From: an uncultured Clostridia bacterium
GTDB taxonomy: Bacteria; Bacillota; Clostridia; Peptostreptococcales; Acidaminobacteraceae
DNA length: 64,000 nt
Direction: 5' to 3'
NCBI GenBank assembly: GCA_927417275.1
Contig: CAKMJV010000031.1
Coordinates: forward strand, 1-64,000
This document shows, one piece after another, positions 1 to 8,871 of this stretch (position 1 is the stretch's first letter; each line of letters starts with the position of its first letter). Made by a program: the position numbers and the translations under genes. The notes below the pieces were generated by a model that worked only from the letters and a program-made list of their open reading frames with translations, had not been told where the DNA came from and did no database searches.

Positions 1-560
1 AACTGGTGGATTTATTAAGTACAACCAATGCATCGCTTATCGGTGACACCACCATGATAACCGGTGGATTATTAAACTCAATTAATGGCATGTCGGTGGC
101 TTTTGTAACTTCGCTATTTGGCATCACTGCATCCATCATTATAAATGTACTTACCATCATAATGGGTGTATCCGAATCCCGTGAAAGATATTTCGCTGTA
201 ATGGAAGAATATCTGGATAATGTGCTTGGTGCGCGCAACACCGACATGACTTATGTGGATGAAGAAGGTAAAACACCGCTGGAAATCGCATTTGTCGCTT
301 TAGGTGATCGTTTGGCAGAAAGCATCCATTCCATAACAGAAGCGATGAGTTATCGTATGACCGTCGCTTCAAATAGCATGAAAGACACAGCTGAAGTGGT
401 GGATAAGAGTTTGGGTCAGTTTAATAAATCCATAGAAACCTTTGCATCAAACACGAGAGATTTTGGTGAGTTTAATCATGACTTACGCACAAATATCCAG
501 CGCATGTCAGTAGCCTTTGAGGATTTTACCGAACAGCTTAAGCTCAGTAGGAGGGATTAA
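1..560 (+). CDS. MotA/TolQ/ExbB-family proton-channel protein, C-terminal part (cut by window edge)
   Basis: The reading frame is already open at the window edge (codon phase starts at base 3), so the GTG at 6 is probably internal and the gene begins upstream. The visible 184 residues hold a hydrophobic stretch at about residues 20-55 (segment GMSVAFVTSLFGITASIII) like the last transmembrane helices of MotA/TolQ/ExbB subunits. A polar helical tail of roughly 125 residues follows. In this family the subunit forms a pentameric ion channel around a MotB/TolR/ExbD-like dimer. The stop codon abuts the ATG of the next gene, a MotB/OmpA-like protein, so the two are translated together and probably form one stator-like complex. 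The long helical tail recalls ZorA of Zorya defence systems, but no Zorya effector lies downstream and the upstream side is not visible. Family assignment is fairly firm; function is open. Confidence 0.75.
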   Translation, partial: LVDLLSTTNASLIGDTTMITGGLLNSINGMSVAFVTSLFGITASIIINVLTIIMGVSESRERYFAVMEEYLDNVLGARNTDMTYVDEEGKTPLEIAFVALGDRLAESIHSITEAMSYRMTVASNSMKDTAEVVDKSLGQFNKSIETFASNTRDFGEFNHDLRTNIQRMSVAFEDFTEQLKLSRRD

Positions 561-1496
561 ATGAAGCGGAGAAGTAGAAAACCAAATCATGTTGAGGTTG
601 AAAATTTTTGGCCATCATTTACAGATATGATTTCTACCATTGCAATTATACTTTTTTTCATCGTTTTTTTGATGTACCTAAATAACATTATTGCAGGTAA
701 AAATTTAGAATTTTTAAGAAAAGAACTGGATGACAGCCAAAAGCAACTTGAGTCAAGTCAACTGGAGATCAGCCAAGCGGAGCAAAACCTCAGGCTCCTA
801 AAAATGGACTTAGAACGCACCATGGCAGAAGTGACGGAGGGACAACTAGAGTTGACTTTGTCCAACCAAATGATCGATGAACAGAAAGCGATTATCGCAA
901 ACAGCAATCAAGAATTGGGTGACTTGCGACAAAAGCTACAAGGGATTGCGTTAATACGGTTAGACGTACTAACGGCAGTAAAGGATTCCGTTGAAAACGT
1001 AATGGGCAAAACCAATTCAGCAGGTGAACCTTTAGTAACCATCAGTGACACAGGTAATATTATTATCAACGAAAGTCTCGTATTTGATCGTTATTCCTAC
1101 CAGATTAAAAATGAAGGCAGAGCATTGCTGGATCAATTGGCGATCGCTTTTGAAACGGTACTCAACGATGTTGAAACGCGCGATAAAATAGACGCCATCA
1201 ATATCCAAGGGCATACAGACTATAGAGGGACAGGAGAGGACAATCGACTTTTAGGTGCGAGAAGAGCAACTTCTGTTGTAAATTATTTATTAAGCTCAAA
1301 TGGAACTTTAGAATCATCCTACGCGTCATACTTTATGGCGAGTACGTTTTCAGAATACAGACCAGTATCCGCAGGCTCAACCGAAGCGGATTACGCTGCA
1401 AATCGAAGAATCGAAATAGGCATCGTTTTAAAGGATGATCAAGTGCAAAACATCATAGATGATTATTTAGAAGAAGCTTTAAAAGATTTTGAGTAA
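561..1496 (+). CDS. MotB/OmpA-like stator partner with OmpA C-terminal domain
   Basis: 311 residues. A short basic cytoplasmic start is followed by a single transmembrane helix at about residues 20-45. It carries an acidic residue near its start (Asp22 in SFTDMISTIAII), at the place where MotB, TolR and ExbD keep the proton-binding aspartate. Residues 50-130 are a coiled coil rich in Gln/Leu/Glu. Residues 160-295 are an OmpA/MotB peptidoglycan-binding domain (NIQGHTDYRGTGEDN and the LLGARRATSVVNYLL helix). Start ATG directly follows the previous stop, with GTAGGAGGGAT as ribosome site. Together with the upstream channel gene this is a two-component ion-driven motor. No flagellar or Tol genes are nearby. 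ZorB-like identity is possible but not shown. Confidence 0.8.
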   Translation: MKRRSRKPNHVEVENFWPSFTDMISTIAIILFFIVFLMYLNNIIAGKNLEFLRKELDDSQKQLESSQLEISQAEQNLRLLKMDLERTMAEVTEGQLELTLSNQMIDEQKAIIANSNQELGDLRQKLQGIALIRLDVLTAVKDSVENVMGKTNSAGEPLVTISDTGNIIINESLVFDRYSYQIKNEGRALLDQLAIAFETVLNDVETRDKIDAINIQGHTDYRGTGEDNRLLGARRATSVVNYLLSSNGTLESSYASYFMASTFSEYRPVSAGSTEADYAANRRIEIGIVLKDDQVQNIIDDYLEEALKDFE

Positions 1497-1519
1497 TGGG
1501 ATTGTCAAGGGAATGTAAT

Positions 1520-1547
1520 TTTATTACAGGCAATTATTCGGTATAAT
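1520..1547 (+). promoter_or_regulatory. Candidate sigma-A promoter for the NAGPA-domain gene
   Basis: TTTATT at 1520-1525, 16-base spacer, TATAAT at 1542-1547. The -10 is perfect and the -35 is weak. It lies 45 bases upstream of the ATG at 1593, which is preceded by AGAGGTGA. Confidence 0.5.
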
Positions 1548-1592
1548 GGTTGTGACGTTGCAAGCACATGTATAGACAGAAGAGGTGAATGA

Positions 1593-4286
1593 ATGACAAA
1601 AAAAATGCTTAAATGGACATTAACAACTGTATTGGCTACATGGTTGCTCATACAGTCAAGTACAACCTTTGCATATACCAAAATTTACACGCAAGAGTCG
1701 GAAGCAGAGACCTATGCAGAAGGTGTAACGTATCAGAACATTCGTATATTTACAAATGAAGGCTGGATTAACATGAATGTGATGCGTGTTGACCTCGATC
1801 AAAATGTGAAGATGAGCGTCTTAACGGACACCTATTTACTCAATCGTGACACTTTGACCAATATCGTAAAAAAGAACAACACAAATGCTACCATAGTGGG
1901 TGCGATAAACACGGATTTCTTTGACTCAAACAGCAGTTCAGCGATGGGGAATATCGTCATAGACAGTCAAATCGTTTCAACTTCAGTTGGGATTTCCGAC
2001 TTTGCTTCTTTTAACATGACGGCAAAAGGCGTACCTTATGTGGGTTACATTAATACACCGACAAATACCTTTAGCAATGGTTCGTATACAAAAACCATCA
2101 CATACATTAACAAACCCTATTTAAATTATAGCAGAACCATCTATTATGATACGAATTTTGCTAAACAATCATATGGGAAAAACATAGGGCTAGATGTCCT
2201 CGAAATGTTAGTTGTGGATAATAAAATCACAGAAATCAGACGAAAAGGCGAACCGTTTACCATACCTGAAAATGGTTATGTACTTGCTTCGGTTGGTCTA
2301 GATATCGGCGAAGTGCAGAAGAATTTTAAAGTGGGTGACACCCTTTCCATTAATTACGATGTAAATCTTAGGTTTATGGGACTTAGTACAGGTGGTGGTG
2401 CAAAACTCGTTGAAAATGGAAAAATCATATCTACTTTTTCTCAAAATATAACGGGTAGACATCCGAGAACTGCATTAGGCATCACTAAAAATAGAAAAGA
2501 ACTTATTTTATTAACGGTTGATGGGAGAACTGCATCTTATCGTGGTGTCACACAAACAGAGTTGGCACAACTCCTCATAGATCTTGGTGCGGATGAAGGC
2601 ATCAATTTTGACGGTGGTGGTTCCACACAAATGGTAGCCAAGTCACCTTGGAGTGCTCAAGTCAGTACTGTGAACCGACCATCAGATGGCAGTGAAAGAA
2701 GAATTTACACGGCATTAGCGGTGGAAAAAATACTAAAAGACGTGCCAGAACTTAGAACGGTAAAAATCTCATTAAGTCATAAATTGTTGCTTGTGGGCTC
2801 TGAATTAACGCTGAAACTACTAGGTAGTGACACCAACTATAATCCTACGACGATTAAACCGGAAGAAGTGACCTGGTTGGTTACAGGTGTAGAAGGTGAA
2901 GTGGTAGGTGGAAAGTTTATTCCTTCTAAGGCTGGTAAAGGGACTGTAACGGCCATGTACAAAGATTTCACGGCAACAGCTGATTTTGAAGTTAAAGACG
3001 ATGCAGTAAGACTCATCGCGACGCCTTCTTCTATTAAAACTGACAAAGGTCAAGAGGTGGCTTTAAAGTACGCAGTGCTAACAGAAGATGGTGACACCAT
3101 CGCCATATCCACGCGTGCCGTTCAAGTAAAGGTGCCAGCCGCGTTGGGCACATATAATGCAGAAAAAGGCACTTTTGTCGCAGGCGATCAAGTTGGCGAA
3201 GGATTTATAACCAGTTCGTATGATGGTTTAACCACACATACCGCTGTTGGAATAGGTGTAGATAAAGTCTTACTTTATGACTTTGAATCGCCGACTGGTC
3301 GATTTACCAGTTTTCCAGCATCAGTAACTGGAAGTTATTCAGAAACCGAAATTGGCGCTAGAACCGGAAAATCGGCTCTTTTGACATACGATTTTACTAA
3401 ATCTACAGATACACGTGCAGTTTATTTGGAGTTGAATACGCCCAAAATATTGCCTAAAAATAGCACAGGCATAGGCATGTGGGTATTTGGAGATGCTGGC
3501 AACAGCCACTGGCTACGGGCAAGACTTGTGGATGAAAAAGGAACGTTTACCAATTTAACGTTTACCAATCAGGTAAATTGGACGGGCTGGAAGTATGTTA
3601 CAGCCGCTATTCCTTCTGGATTGGTGGGTGAACTTAAATTAGATCGCATTTATCTTGTAGAAACTGATGCCACAAAATTAGATGTTGGATACATTATGTT
3701 CGATCAAATAGAAGCAGTCACAGGCCAAGCACTTACCATATCGCTTCCCGCAGATGTAACGAAAGTTAAAACCATGGCGGATTACAAATTGCCAAGTGAG
3801 ATAAAAAATAATTTCATGTTTTTTACATTCTTTGATAAAAAGACGCCGGTCATAGATAATTTCATGAAGAAATATCCGGTGAACTGGGTGCAATCTACTG
3901 GGCAGTTTGGCATCACAGAGACATCTCAAGCATGGTTGGTTAAAATAAATAATAGCAATGCTTCTATACGTACAAACGACGCTTCACAGTGGACAAAACT
4001 CCTAAAGTTTACGAAGGATTTCAACTCAAAAAAACCAGTCGTCATTTCGTTTAGTGATGTCTATCTGTTTAATGATGCACTTGAGAAGAATTTGTTTATG
4101 GATCAAATGCAGTTGTTACATGACGCAGGCGTAGAAGTGGCGGTGATAATGCCAACTTCTAATAAAACGTTTAGTGTAAATAAAGAGTCAGGCATTCATA
4201 TGATTCGCGTACCACGTGCTGGCGATGAGATGCGTTATCTAAAACTGGGCATCTTAAATGGAAAAATTTATTTTAATGGCTTATAA
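1593..4286 (+). CDS. Secreted phosphodiester glycosidase (NAGPA domain) multidomain protein
   Basis: 897 residues with a cleavable signal peptide (basic start, hydrophobic core, likely cut after TTFA near residue 27). Residues about 105-380 are a NAGPA/phosphodiester-glycosidase domain: GAINTDFFD, HPRTALGITKN and the hallmark NFDGGGSTQM are all present. Residues 390-560 look like bacterial Ig-type beta domains. Residues 565-715 resemble a carbohydrate-binding jelly roll (YDFESPTGRF, WVFGDAGNSHWLRARLVDE). The last 165 residues look like a metallophosphatase-type fold, but I see no complete metal-binding set. In the animal homologue the domain removes GlcNAc from a phosphodiester; in bacteria it is linked to cell-wall or exopolysaccharide phosphodiesters. 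It stands alone, with its own promoter and a strong terminator. Domain call is firm; substrate is unknown. Confidence 0.85.
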   Translation: MTKKMLKWTLTTVLATWLLIQSSTTFAYTKIYTQESEAETYAEGVTYQNIRIFTNEGWINMNVMRVDLDQNVKMSVLTDTYLLNRDTLTNIVKKNNTNATIVGAINTDFFDSNSSSAMGNIVIDSQIVSTSVGISDFASFNMTAKGVPYVGYINTPTNTFSNGSYTKTITYINKPYLNYSRTIYYDTNFAKQSYGKNIGLDVLEMLVVDNKITEIRRKGEPFTIPENGYVLASVGLDIGEVQKNFKVGDTLSINYDVNLRFMGLSTGGGAKLVENGKIISTFSQNITGRHPRTALGITKNRKELILLTVDGRTASYRGVTQTELAQLLIDLGADEGINFDGGGSTQMVAKSPWSAQVSTVNRPSDGSERRIYTALAVEKILKDVPELRTVKISLSHKLLLVGSELTLKLLGSDTNYNPTTIKPEEVTWLVTGVEGEVVGGKFIPSKAGKGTVTAMYKDFTATADFEVKDDAVRLIATPSSIKTDKGQEVALKYAVLTEDGDTIAISTRAVQVKVPAALGTYNAEKGTFVAGDQVGEGFITSSYDGLTTHTAVGIGVDKVLLYDFESPTGRFTSFPASVTGSYSETEIGARTGKSALLTYDFTKSTDTRAVYLELNTPKILPKNSTGIGMWVFGDAGNSHWLRARLVDEKGTFTNLTFTNQVNWTGWKYVTAAIPSGLVGELKLDRIYLVETDATKLDVGYIMFDQIEAVTGQALTISLPADVTKVKTMADYKLPSEIKNNFMFFTFFDKKTPVIDNFMKKYPVNWVQSTGQFGITETSQAWLVKINNSNASIRTNDASQWTKLLKFTKDFNSKKPVVISFSDVYLFNDALEKNLFMDQMQLLHDAGVEVAVIMPTSNKTFSVNKESGIHMIRVPRAGDEMRYLKLGILNGKIYFNGL

Positions 4287-4311
4287 AATGCACGCATCGT
4301 AAGAGGCATGA

Positions 4312-4355
4312 AAAAAGGACCTTGTAATGTTTTTCAACATTATAAGGTCCTTTTT
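4312..4355. terminator. Bidirectional rho-independent terminator
   Basis: A 20-bp stem (4312-4331 with 4336-4355, one G-T pair) around a TTTC loop, flanked by A-runs on the left and T-runs on the right. It therefore works in both directions. It sits between the convergent NAGPA gene and the GH2 gene, whose stop codon begins one base further on. Confidence 0.92.
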
Positions 4356-4356
4356 A

Positions 4357-6753
4357 TTAGGATGTTTTAATCTCTAAATCGAGTTGGATGGATTGCCCGC
4401 GGTCACTTGTGAGCGTTATACGTGCAGGACCTTCTAAACCGATGGTTTTTACCCAAAATGCGCGCACACCGCCAATCAATGCAAACGTTGACGGACCCAA
4501 AATTTCAAGCGGACCATCGATTTGTACGCAAATAATCGATTGATCGTAATAAAGTGGTTGATGATTTGCATCTTCGTGCCTAATGACGATACGTGTGACA
4601 TCGTAGGTTTCTGATTCAGTCAGATCCTGTTTGTCTGCGTATGCAGTGAGTTTATATACACTCTCTGTGCTTCTGGTAATCTCACAAACGGGTTCTTCGT
4701 TTACGAAACCTATAAAACGATAATGCGTAGATTTCTGTCCCCAATTTGCGATGTACTTACCGTAAAGGGCAATGCCGTCCGCATAAGACATTTTATATTT
4801 TACCAAGATCATGCCGAGTTTTACTTTATCAATCGGCTTAAGATGGTTCCCGTTTTCGACGATTTTAAGAAGTAATCTTTTGACGATTTCTGCATCTTTT
4901 GCATTAAAGTGCTCGTTATCCTTTATCTGATCGCCGATTAAATCATCGATGACGATGGGTGGATGAGGGAGTGCTTTAAAGGGCGATTGGTCAGGGTAAA
5001 AGCGTTTAATAAGTTGATCGTTTTTATAGACATCCACAGCATCACAGTTCGTAAACAGATAAAGTTTACCAAGTTCAGAGGCATTATAATCTCCGATATA
5101 CATAGATGAGGCAAGAGACATATAGGGTTTATGATTGCTCTGAGAAGCGTAAACGGCACTGGCGTACTTGGGAATCCTAAACATATCCATAACGCCATGG
5201 TAACAGATTTTATCCCCTGAACCAAAGTCTTTATGGGTGTTATAGTCAAACATACACCAACCGATGGCGCCACTTATGGCATCAGATGCATACATCGTAT
5301 CTAAAACACGCGTGTGGCGCAGTGCTTGTTCTAGCCTTTTTTGATCCACATCAAACGATTTTGTGGGAAACATATGACCGTTGTGTTCCGTCACAAGATA
5401 GGGCATCTTTTGTTTTGAAATTTTTTGTGCGGGTTCAAGGGCGATGTTATCTCCTCGATGCACAAAATCATTATATGTGTAGACGTCTTCAAAAACATGA
5501 CTGCCTGCAAAGTTCCTCACACCACCTGTTGGGCGCGTTGCATCCAGTTGTCTTGCCAGCTGGTTGGTTTTTTCATAAAAAAGGTCGGCATCCGGTGATT
5601 CGTTGATGCGAACACCCCAAATCATGATGCAAGGATGATTCCAATCGCGCATGATCATTTCTTCGACATTTGTTAGCGCGATGTCCTGCCAAGCAGAATC
5701 ACCGATGTGCTGCCAGCCGGGGATTTCATTGAAAACCAGTAGTCCGATCTGATCACAACGATCCAAGAAATGTCGAGAGGGTGGATAGTGAGAGGAACGA
5801 ACCACATTGACGCCTAATGTGTCTTTCAGTAAATCCGCATCCTGATATTGTGCACTTTTGGGCATGGCATATCCTACATAGGGGTATGACTGATGGCGAT
5901 TAAGGCCTCTGAGTTTAATCTTTAATCCGTTAAGATAAAATCCATCTGCTTTAAATGCAACCGTTCTAAACCCTATTTGATGTTGTAGCCTATCGAGACA
6001 CACTTCATTTTCGGTCATAACAGAAAGTGACAGCGTATACAAATGAGGCGTTTCTAGCGTCCATGTTTTAATGCCACTAAGTTTTTCAGTGATGACGTGC
6101 TGCTTCGAACATTCATCCTCTGTCAGAAAGCGTTTATAGATAGAAACGCCTTCATCGCGTAGTTCGATTTCTATTTTGTGTGCGTTTAAAGCGTTACCCT
6201 TTATTTGAAAGGGTATTTCGAGATGATAGTGTTGGTGATCTTCAGCATGTGTTTCTGCTTTAATCCATTCCAAGTACGTTTGGTTTAAGCATTCGAGTTG
6301 AACTTCCCTATAAATCCCACCATAGGTTAAATAATCTACCACAAAGCCAAACGGTGGAATGTGCGGTTGTTCACGTGCATCCACCACTACGGCTATCCAT
6401 AAATCTGTTTGTCCATCTACAAAGGGCGTAAGGTCCACCGTAAAAGGGGTGTAACCCCCTAAATGCATACTCGTTTTTACGCCGTTTACGTACACTTCAG
6501 CCGACGCCATAACCGCTTCAAAGTGTAATCGATTTATTTGATCAGGCTTTAGCAAATCAGATTTTATAAGGGTTTTATAGATGCTGATGGTTTGATAAAG
6601 CGTTTCGTCAAAATAGTTTAGAGGAAGTTCTACGGTATTGTGTGGGAGTCTAATTGGCGCATATCCATCTAGACGCGTAAAATGCGTTAAATCCTCTTGT
6701 GTAAAGTGATCCTTAAAATACCAATGGTTATTTAGTGGATTGATGCGTCTCAT
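4357..6753 (-). CDS. Glycoside hydrolase family 2 (beta-galactosidase/beta-glucuronidase type)
   Basis: 798 residues, no signal peptide, so cytoplasmic. The order is GH2 sugar-binding jelly roll (about 10-165), Ig-like domain (170-270), TIM barrel (275-560) and C-terminal beta domains. The barrel shows RGLNRH, NVVRSSHYPPS, a catalytic acid/base candidate Glu385 (WGVRINES) and a nucleophile candidate Glu456 (PYLVTEHNGH). Both match GH2 positions. The gene is last in a three-gene operon behind a GPH transporter, overlapping it by 4 bases (ATGA type). It therefore most likely hydrolyses the sugar or glycoside brought in by that transporter. Whether the substrate is a galactoside, glucuronide or another glycoside cannot be read from the sequence. 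Confidence 0.9.
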   Translation of the reverse strand: MRRINPLNNHWYFKDHFTQEDLTHFTRLDGYAPIRLPHNTVELPLNYFDETLYQTISIYKTLIKSDLLKPDQINRLHFEAVMASAEVYVNGVKTSMHLGGYTPFTVDLTPFVDGQTDLWIAVVVDAREQPHIPPFGFVVDYLTYGGIYREVQLECLNQTYLEWIKAETHAEDHQHYHLEIPFQIKGNALNAHKIEIELRDEGVSIYKRFLTEDECSKQHVITEKLSGIKTWTLETPHLYTLSLSVMTENEVCLDRLQHQIGFRTVAFKADGFYLNGLKIKLRGLNRHQSYPYVGYAMPKSAQYQDADLLKDTLGVNVVRSSHYPPSRHFLDRCDQIGLLVFNEIPGWQHIGDSAWQDIALTNVEEMIMRDWNHPCIMIWGVRINESPDADLFYEKTNQLARQLDATRPTGGVRNFAGSHVFEDVYTYNDFVHRGDNIALEPAQKISKQKMPYLVTEHNGHMFPTKSFDVDQKRLEQALRHTRVLDTMYASDAISGAIGWCMFDYNTHKDFGSGDKICYHGVMDMFRIPKYASAVYASQSNHKPYMSLASSMYIGDYNASELGKLYLFTNCDAVDVYKNDQLIKRFYPDQSPFKALPHPPIVIDDLIGDQIKDNEHFNAKDAEIVKRLLLKIVENGNHLKPIDKVKLGMILVKYKMSYADGIALYGKYIANWGQKSTHYRFIGFVNEEPVCEITRSTESVYKLTAYADKQDLTESETYDVTRIVIRHEDANHQPLYYDQSIICVQIDGPLEILGPSTFALIGGVRAFWVKTIGLEGPARITLTSDRGQSIQLDLEIKTS

Positions 6754-8108
6754 TGGGCCTCCTTTTCAATTTTTAAATGGCCTGCTTTTTCTAAATCGGC
6801 AACAAGTTGTTGATAGAAAGTGGCATCAATTTTATAAAATTTCAAATAGATGATGAGGCTTAAAACCAAACCGAGAATCGGCATGAGAAACATCATAAAG
6901 CGTAAACCAGTTAAGGTCACCTCGGATTGAAGGACGTCCGGTATAAAACCGATGATGCTTAATCCAAGGCCTACGATAAACGCACTTACTGCAGAAGCGA
7001 GTTTAACCACAAATGTCTGTACGCTAAAAACGATACTTTCGCTGCGAACGCCGAGTTTCCATTCGCCGTATTCAACGGTATCGGCGAGCATCGCTGTGGT
7101 AAGGATGTTCATAAAACCAAGCCCCACAAAAATTAAAAAGCCGCTAAAAAATAAAAGTGGAAGGGATAAGATTTTAAATTGACCTGCCGTAAAAAGGCCT
7201 AAGTAGCCAACGATTGAGGTGGTAACCCCCAGTGTAAAAATTTGCTTTCTAACAAGGAAGCGACTGATCAGCGGAAAGCACAACATGGCAAGAATTTGTG
7301 CGATGCCTGCAACACCAGCAAAAACACTGTATAAAACTTCGTTTTTAACATCGTATTTAAAAAAGTAGATGCCCAAGGTGGTGGTAATATACGTAGAGAT
7401 GTTAAAGAGAACGACGGTAATCATAACGATGAGCAATTGATCGTTTGATAGCAACAAATTAAATAGCTTGCGTATGGAAACTTTATCTTGAGCAACGGTA
7501 ACATGTTCCTTTACATTTTTAACCGTCATGCCAATTAAGAGCACAAAGAGAACAGAGATGCCAACTGCGACCATGCTGTAACCGAAGCGATCGTTGCCGC
7601 CACCAATCATTTTAACCAGTGGCACTGTGGCCACCGTCACCAGTGTAAAACCAATACCTGCAAAAACACGCGCCACAACTGCGATGTTTTCTCTTTCCTT
7701 TTGTACCATCGTCAGGGCAGGAATCATCGACCAGTAAGGGATATCCATAAGGGTATAAGTAACGCCCCAAAGAATGTAGAGTAAACTCACATAAATCTGC
7801 ATACCGAGCATGGAAAGGTTTGGCACTGTAAATAATAGGACTAGAATAACTGCGTTTGACAGTGTGCCGATGAGAATCCAAGGTCTAAATTTGCCGTACT
7901 TTGAGCGCGTATTTTCTACGATCATGCCCATAATGGGATCGTTTATGGCGTCAAAAGCGCGTGCAAATAAAAAGAGTGTCCCTAAAAACAGTGCATTAAT
8001 ACCGATGATGTCGTTTAAAAAAAATAAGATGTAGCCTGCCACAAAACCATAAACCAGATCTTTCCCCAGTGCCCCTGCACCATAATATAAACGTTCTTTG
8101 GATTTCAT
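6750..8108 (-). CDS. GPH-family (MelB-like) sugar:cation symporter
   Basis: 452 residues and about twelve transmembrane helices. N-terminal signatures of the glycoside-pentoside-hexuronide family are present: YGAGALGKDLVYGF, the RAFDAINDPIMG helix and NTRSKYGKFRPWILIG. The last is the conserved loop 2-3 motif. The second half has AMLADTVEYGEWKLGVRSE, typical of YicJ/UidB/XylP relatives. It would bring in a glycoside with Na+ or H+. The start is preceded by GGGAGG. It is the middle gene of the tetR-transporter-GH2 operon, 20 bases after the regulator and overlapping the hydrolase. Confidence 0.92.
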   Translation of the reverse strand: MKSKERLYYGAGALGKDLVYGFVAGYILFFLNDIIGINALFLGTLFLFARAFDAINDPIMGMIVENTRSKYGKFRPWILIGTLSNAVILVLLFTVPNLSMLGMQIYVSLLYILWGVTYTLMDIPYWSMIPALTMVQKERENIAVVARVFAGIGFTLVTVATVPLVKMIGGGNDRFGYSMVAVGISVLFVLLIGMTVKNVKEHVTVAQDKVSIRKLFNLLLSNDQLLIVMITVVLFNISTYITTTLGIYFFKYDVKNEVLYSVFAGVAGIAQILAMLCFPLISRFLVRKQIFTLGVTTSIVGYLGLFTAGQFKILSLPLLFFSGFLIFVGLGFMNILTTAMLADTVEYGEWKLGVRSESIVFSVQTFVVKLASAVSAFIVGLGLSIIGFIPDVLQSEVTLTGLRFMMFLMPILGLVLSLIIYLKFYKIDATFYQQLVADLEKAGHLKIEKEAQ

Positions 8109-8128
8109 AATGACCCTCCCCAGGGTTT

Positions 8129-8683
8129 TTATTTTTTCAAACCATCAAAGATGGTTTCAATACATGTTCGCATTAAGTAATCTGGTGCTTCATGTTGTGT
8201 TAATAAGAGTTGCTTATACAGGCCAAGAAAAATGATTTTAAAGATATCATGCGATATAGGTCCAACATAACCTTCGTCTATACACTGGTCTAGGAGTTCT
8301 AGGGTTTGATTCCAGTTTTCTTCTAACTCAACTTCTACAAAAGCGTAAATCTTAGGATATTGGTCTTTAAGTTCGGGAATTTTATGGTAGTTAAAGGAAG
8401 CGTAGTCAGGATAGACCGATAGCACACCCATCAACTTTTCAAGTGAATTAAGTTGGTTGTTTTCATAGACAGCTTTTTCTTTCTCTTTTATTTGTAAAAA
8501 GAGTTCTTTTACCACTTCGAGTAGCAGCATCTCTTTGCTATCAAAGCACTTATATAAAGTCTTTTTACTCATTTTGAGGTCCTGAGCCAGCGCATCCAGT
8601 TTAAAATTTGGACCTTCTAAGTTAAATCGAACAATTGCTTGTCGCATGATTTTCAACTGTTCTTCATGATAAATATGGGTCAT
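8129..8683 (-). CDS. TetR/AcrR-family transcriptional regulator
   Basis: 184 residues. The N-terminal helix-turn-helix is at about residues 10-55 (FKLDALAQDLKMSKKTLYKCFDSKEMLL, here split as LDALAQDLKMSKKTLYKCF). A larger all-helical ligand and dimer domain fills the rest. TetR regulators usually repress their own operon until an inducer binds. As the first gene of the sugar operon it likely senses the transported sugar or a product. Start ATG is chosen by AAAGGAGG eight bases upstream. Two inverted repeats overlap its promoter. Confidence 0.9.
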   Translation of the reverse strand: MTHIYHEEQLKIMRQAIVRFNLEGPNFKLDALAQDLKMSKKTLYKCFDSKEMLLLEVVKELFLQIKEKEKAVYENNQLNSLEKLMGVLSVYPDYASFNYHKIPELKDQYPKIYAFVEVELEENWNQTLELLDQCIDEGYVGPISHDIFKIIFLGLYKQLLLTQHEAPDYLMRTCIETIFDGLKK

Positions 8684-8695
8684 AAAACCTCCTTT

Positions 8696-8738
8696 GGAAA
8701 CTCATCTCGTGTTTTCAGTTTCCATATTATCAGAAAAC
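8696..8738. promoter_or_regulatory. Candidate TetR operator region (two overlapping inverted repeats)
   Basis: GGAAACT (8696-8702) is repeated inverted as AGTTTCC (8717-8723), just downstream of the -10. GTTTTC (8711-8716) is repeated inverted as GAAAAC (8733-8738), spanning the -10. Their placement over the transcription start is where an autorepressor would bind. Which repeat is the true operator is not clear. Confidence 0.45.
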
Positions 8739-8752
8739 TCTGAGATTATCAA
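8724..8752 (-). promoter_or_regulatory. Promoter of the tetR-transporter-GH2 operon
   Basis: On the minus strand: TTGATA (8752-8747), 17-base spacer, TAATAT (8729-8724). Good match to sigma-A, 40 bases upstream of the tetR start. Confidence 0.75.
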
Positions 8753-8871
8753 GAGAGATGGTAAGAATTTGATTAGAATGATGTAAGAAAATACTAAGGC
8801 AATACTAAACGAATTGAGGTAGAGCCTAAGACTTGCATAGCGTATAGTTAAAGCATAGCGGAGGTGATGAC

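Noticed and set aside
1..1496. A complete Zorya defence system
   Set aside because: Only a ZorA/ZorB-like pair is visible. No ZorC, ZorD or ZorE-type gene follows, and the upstream side is outside the window.
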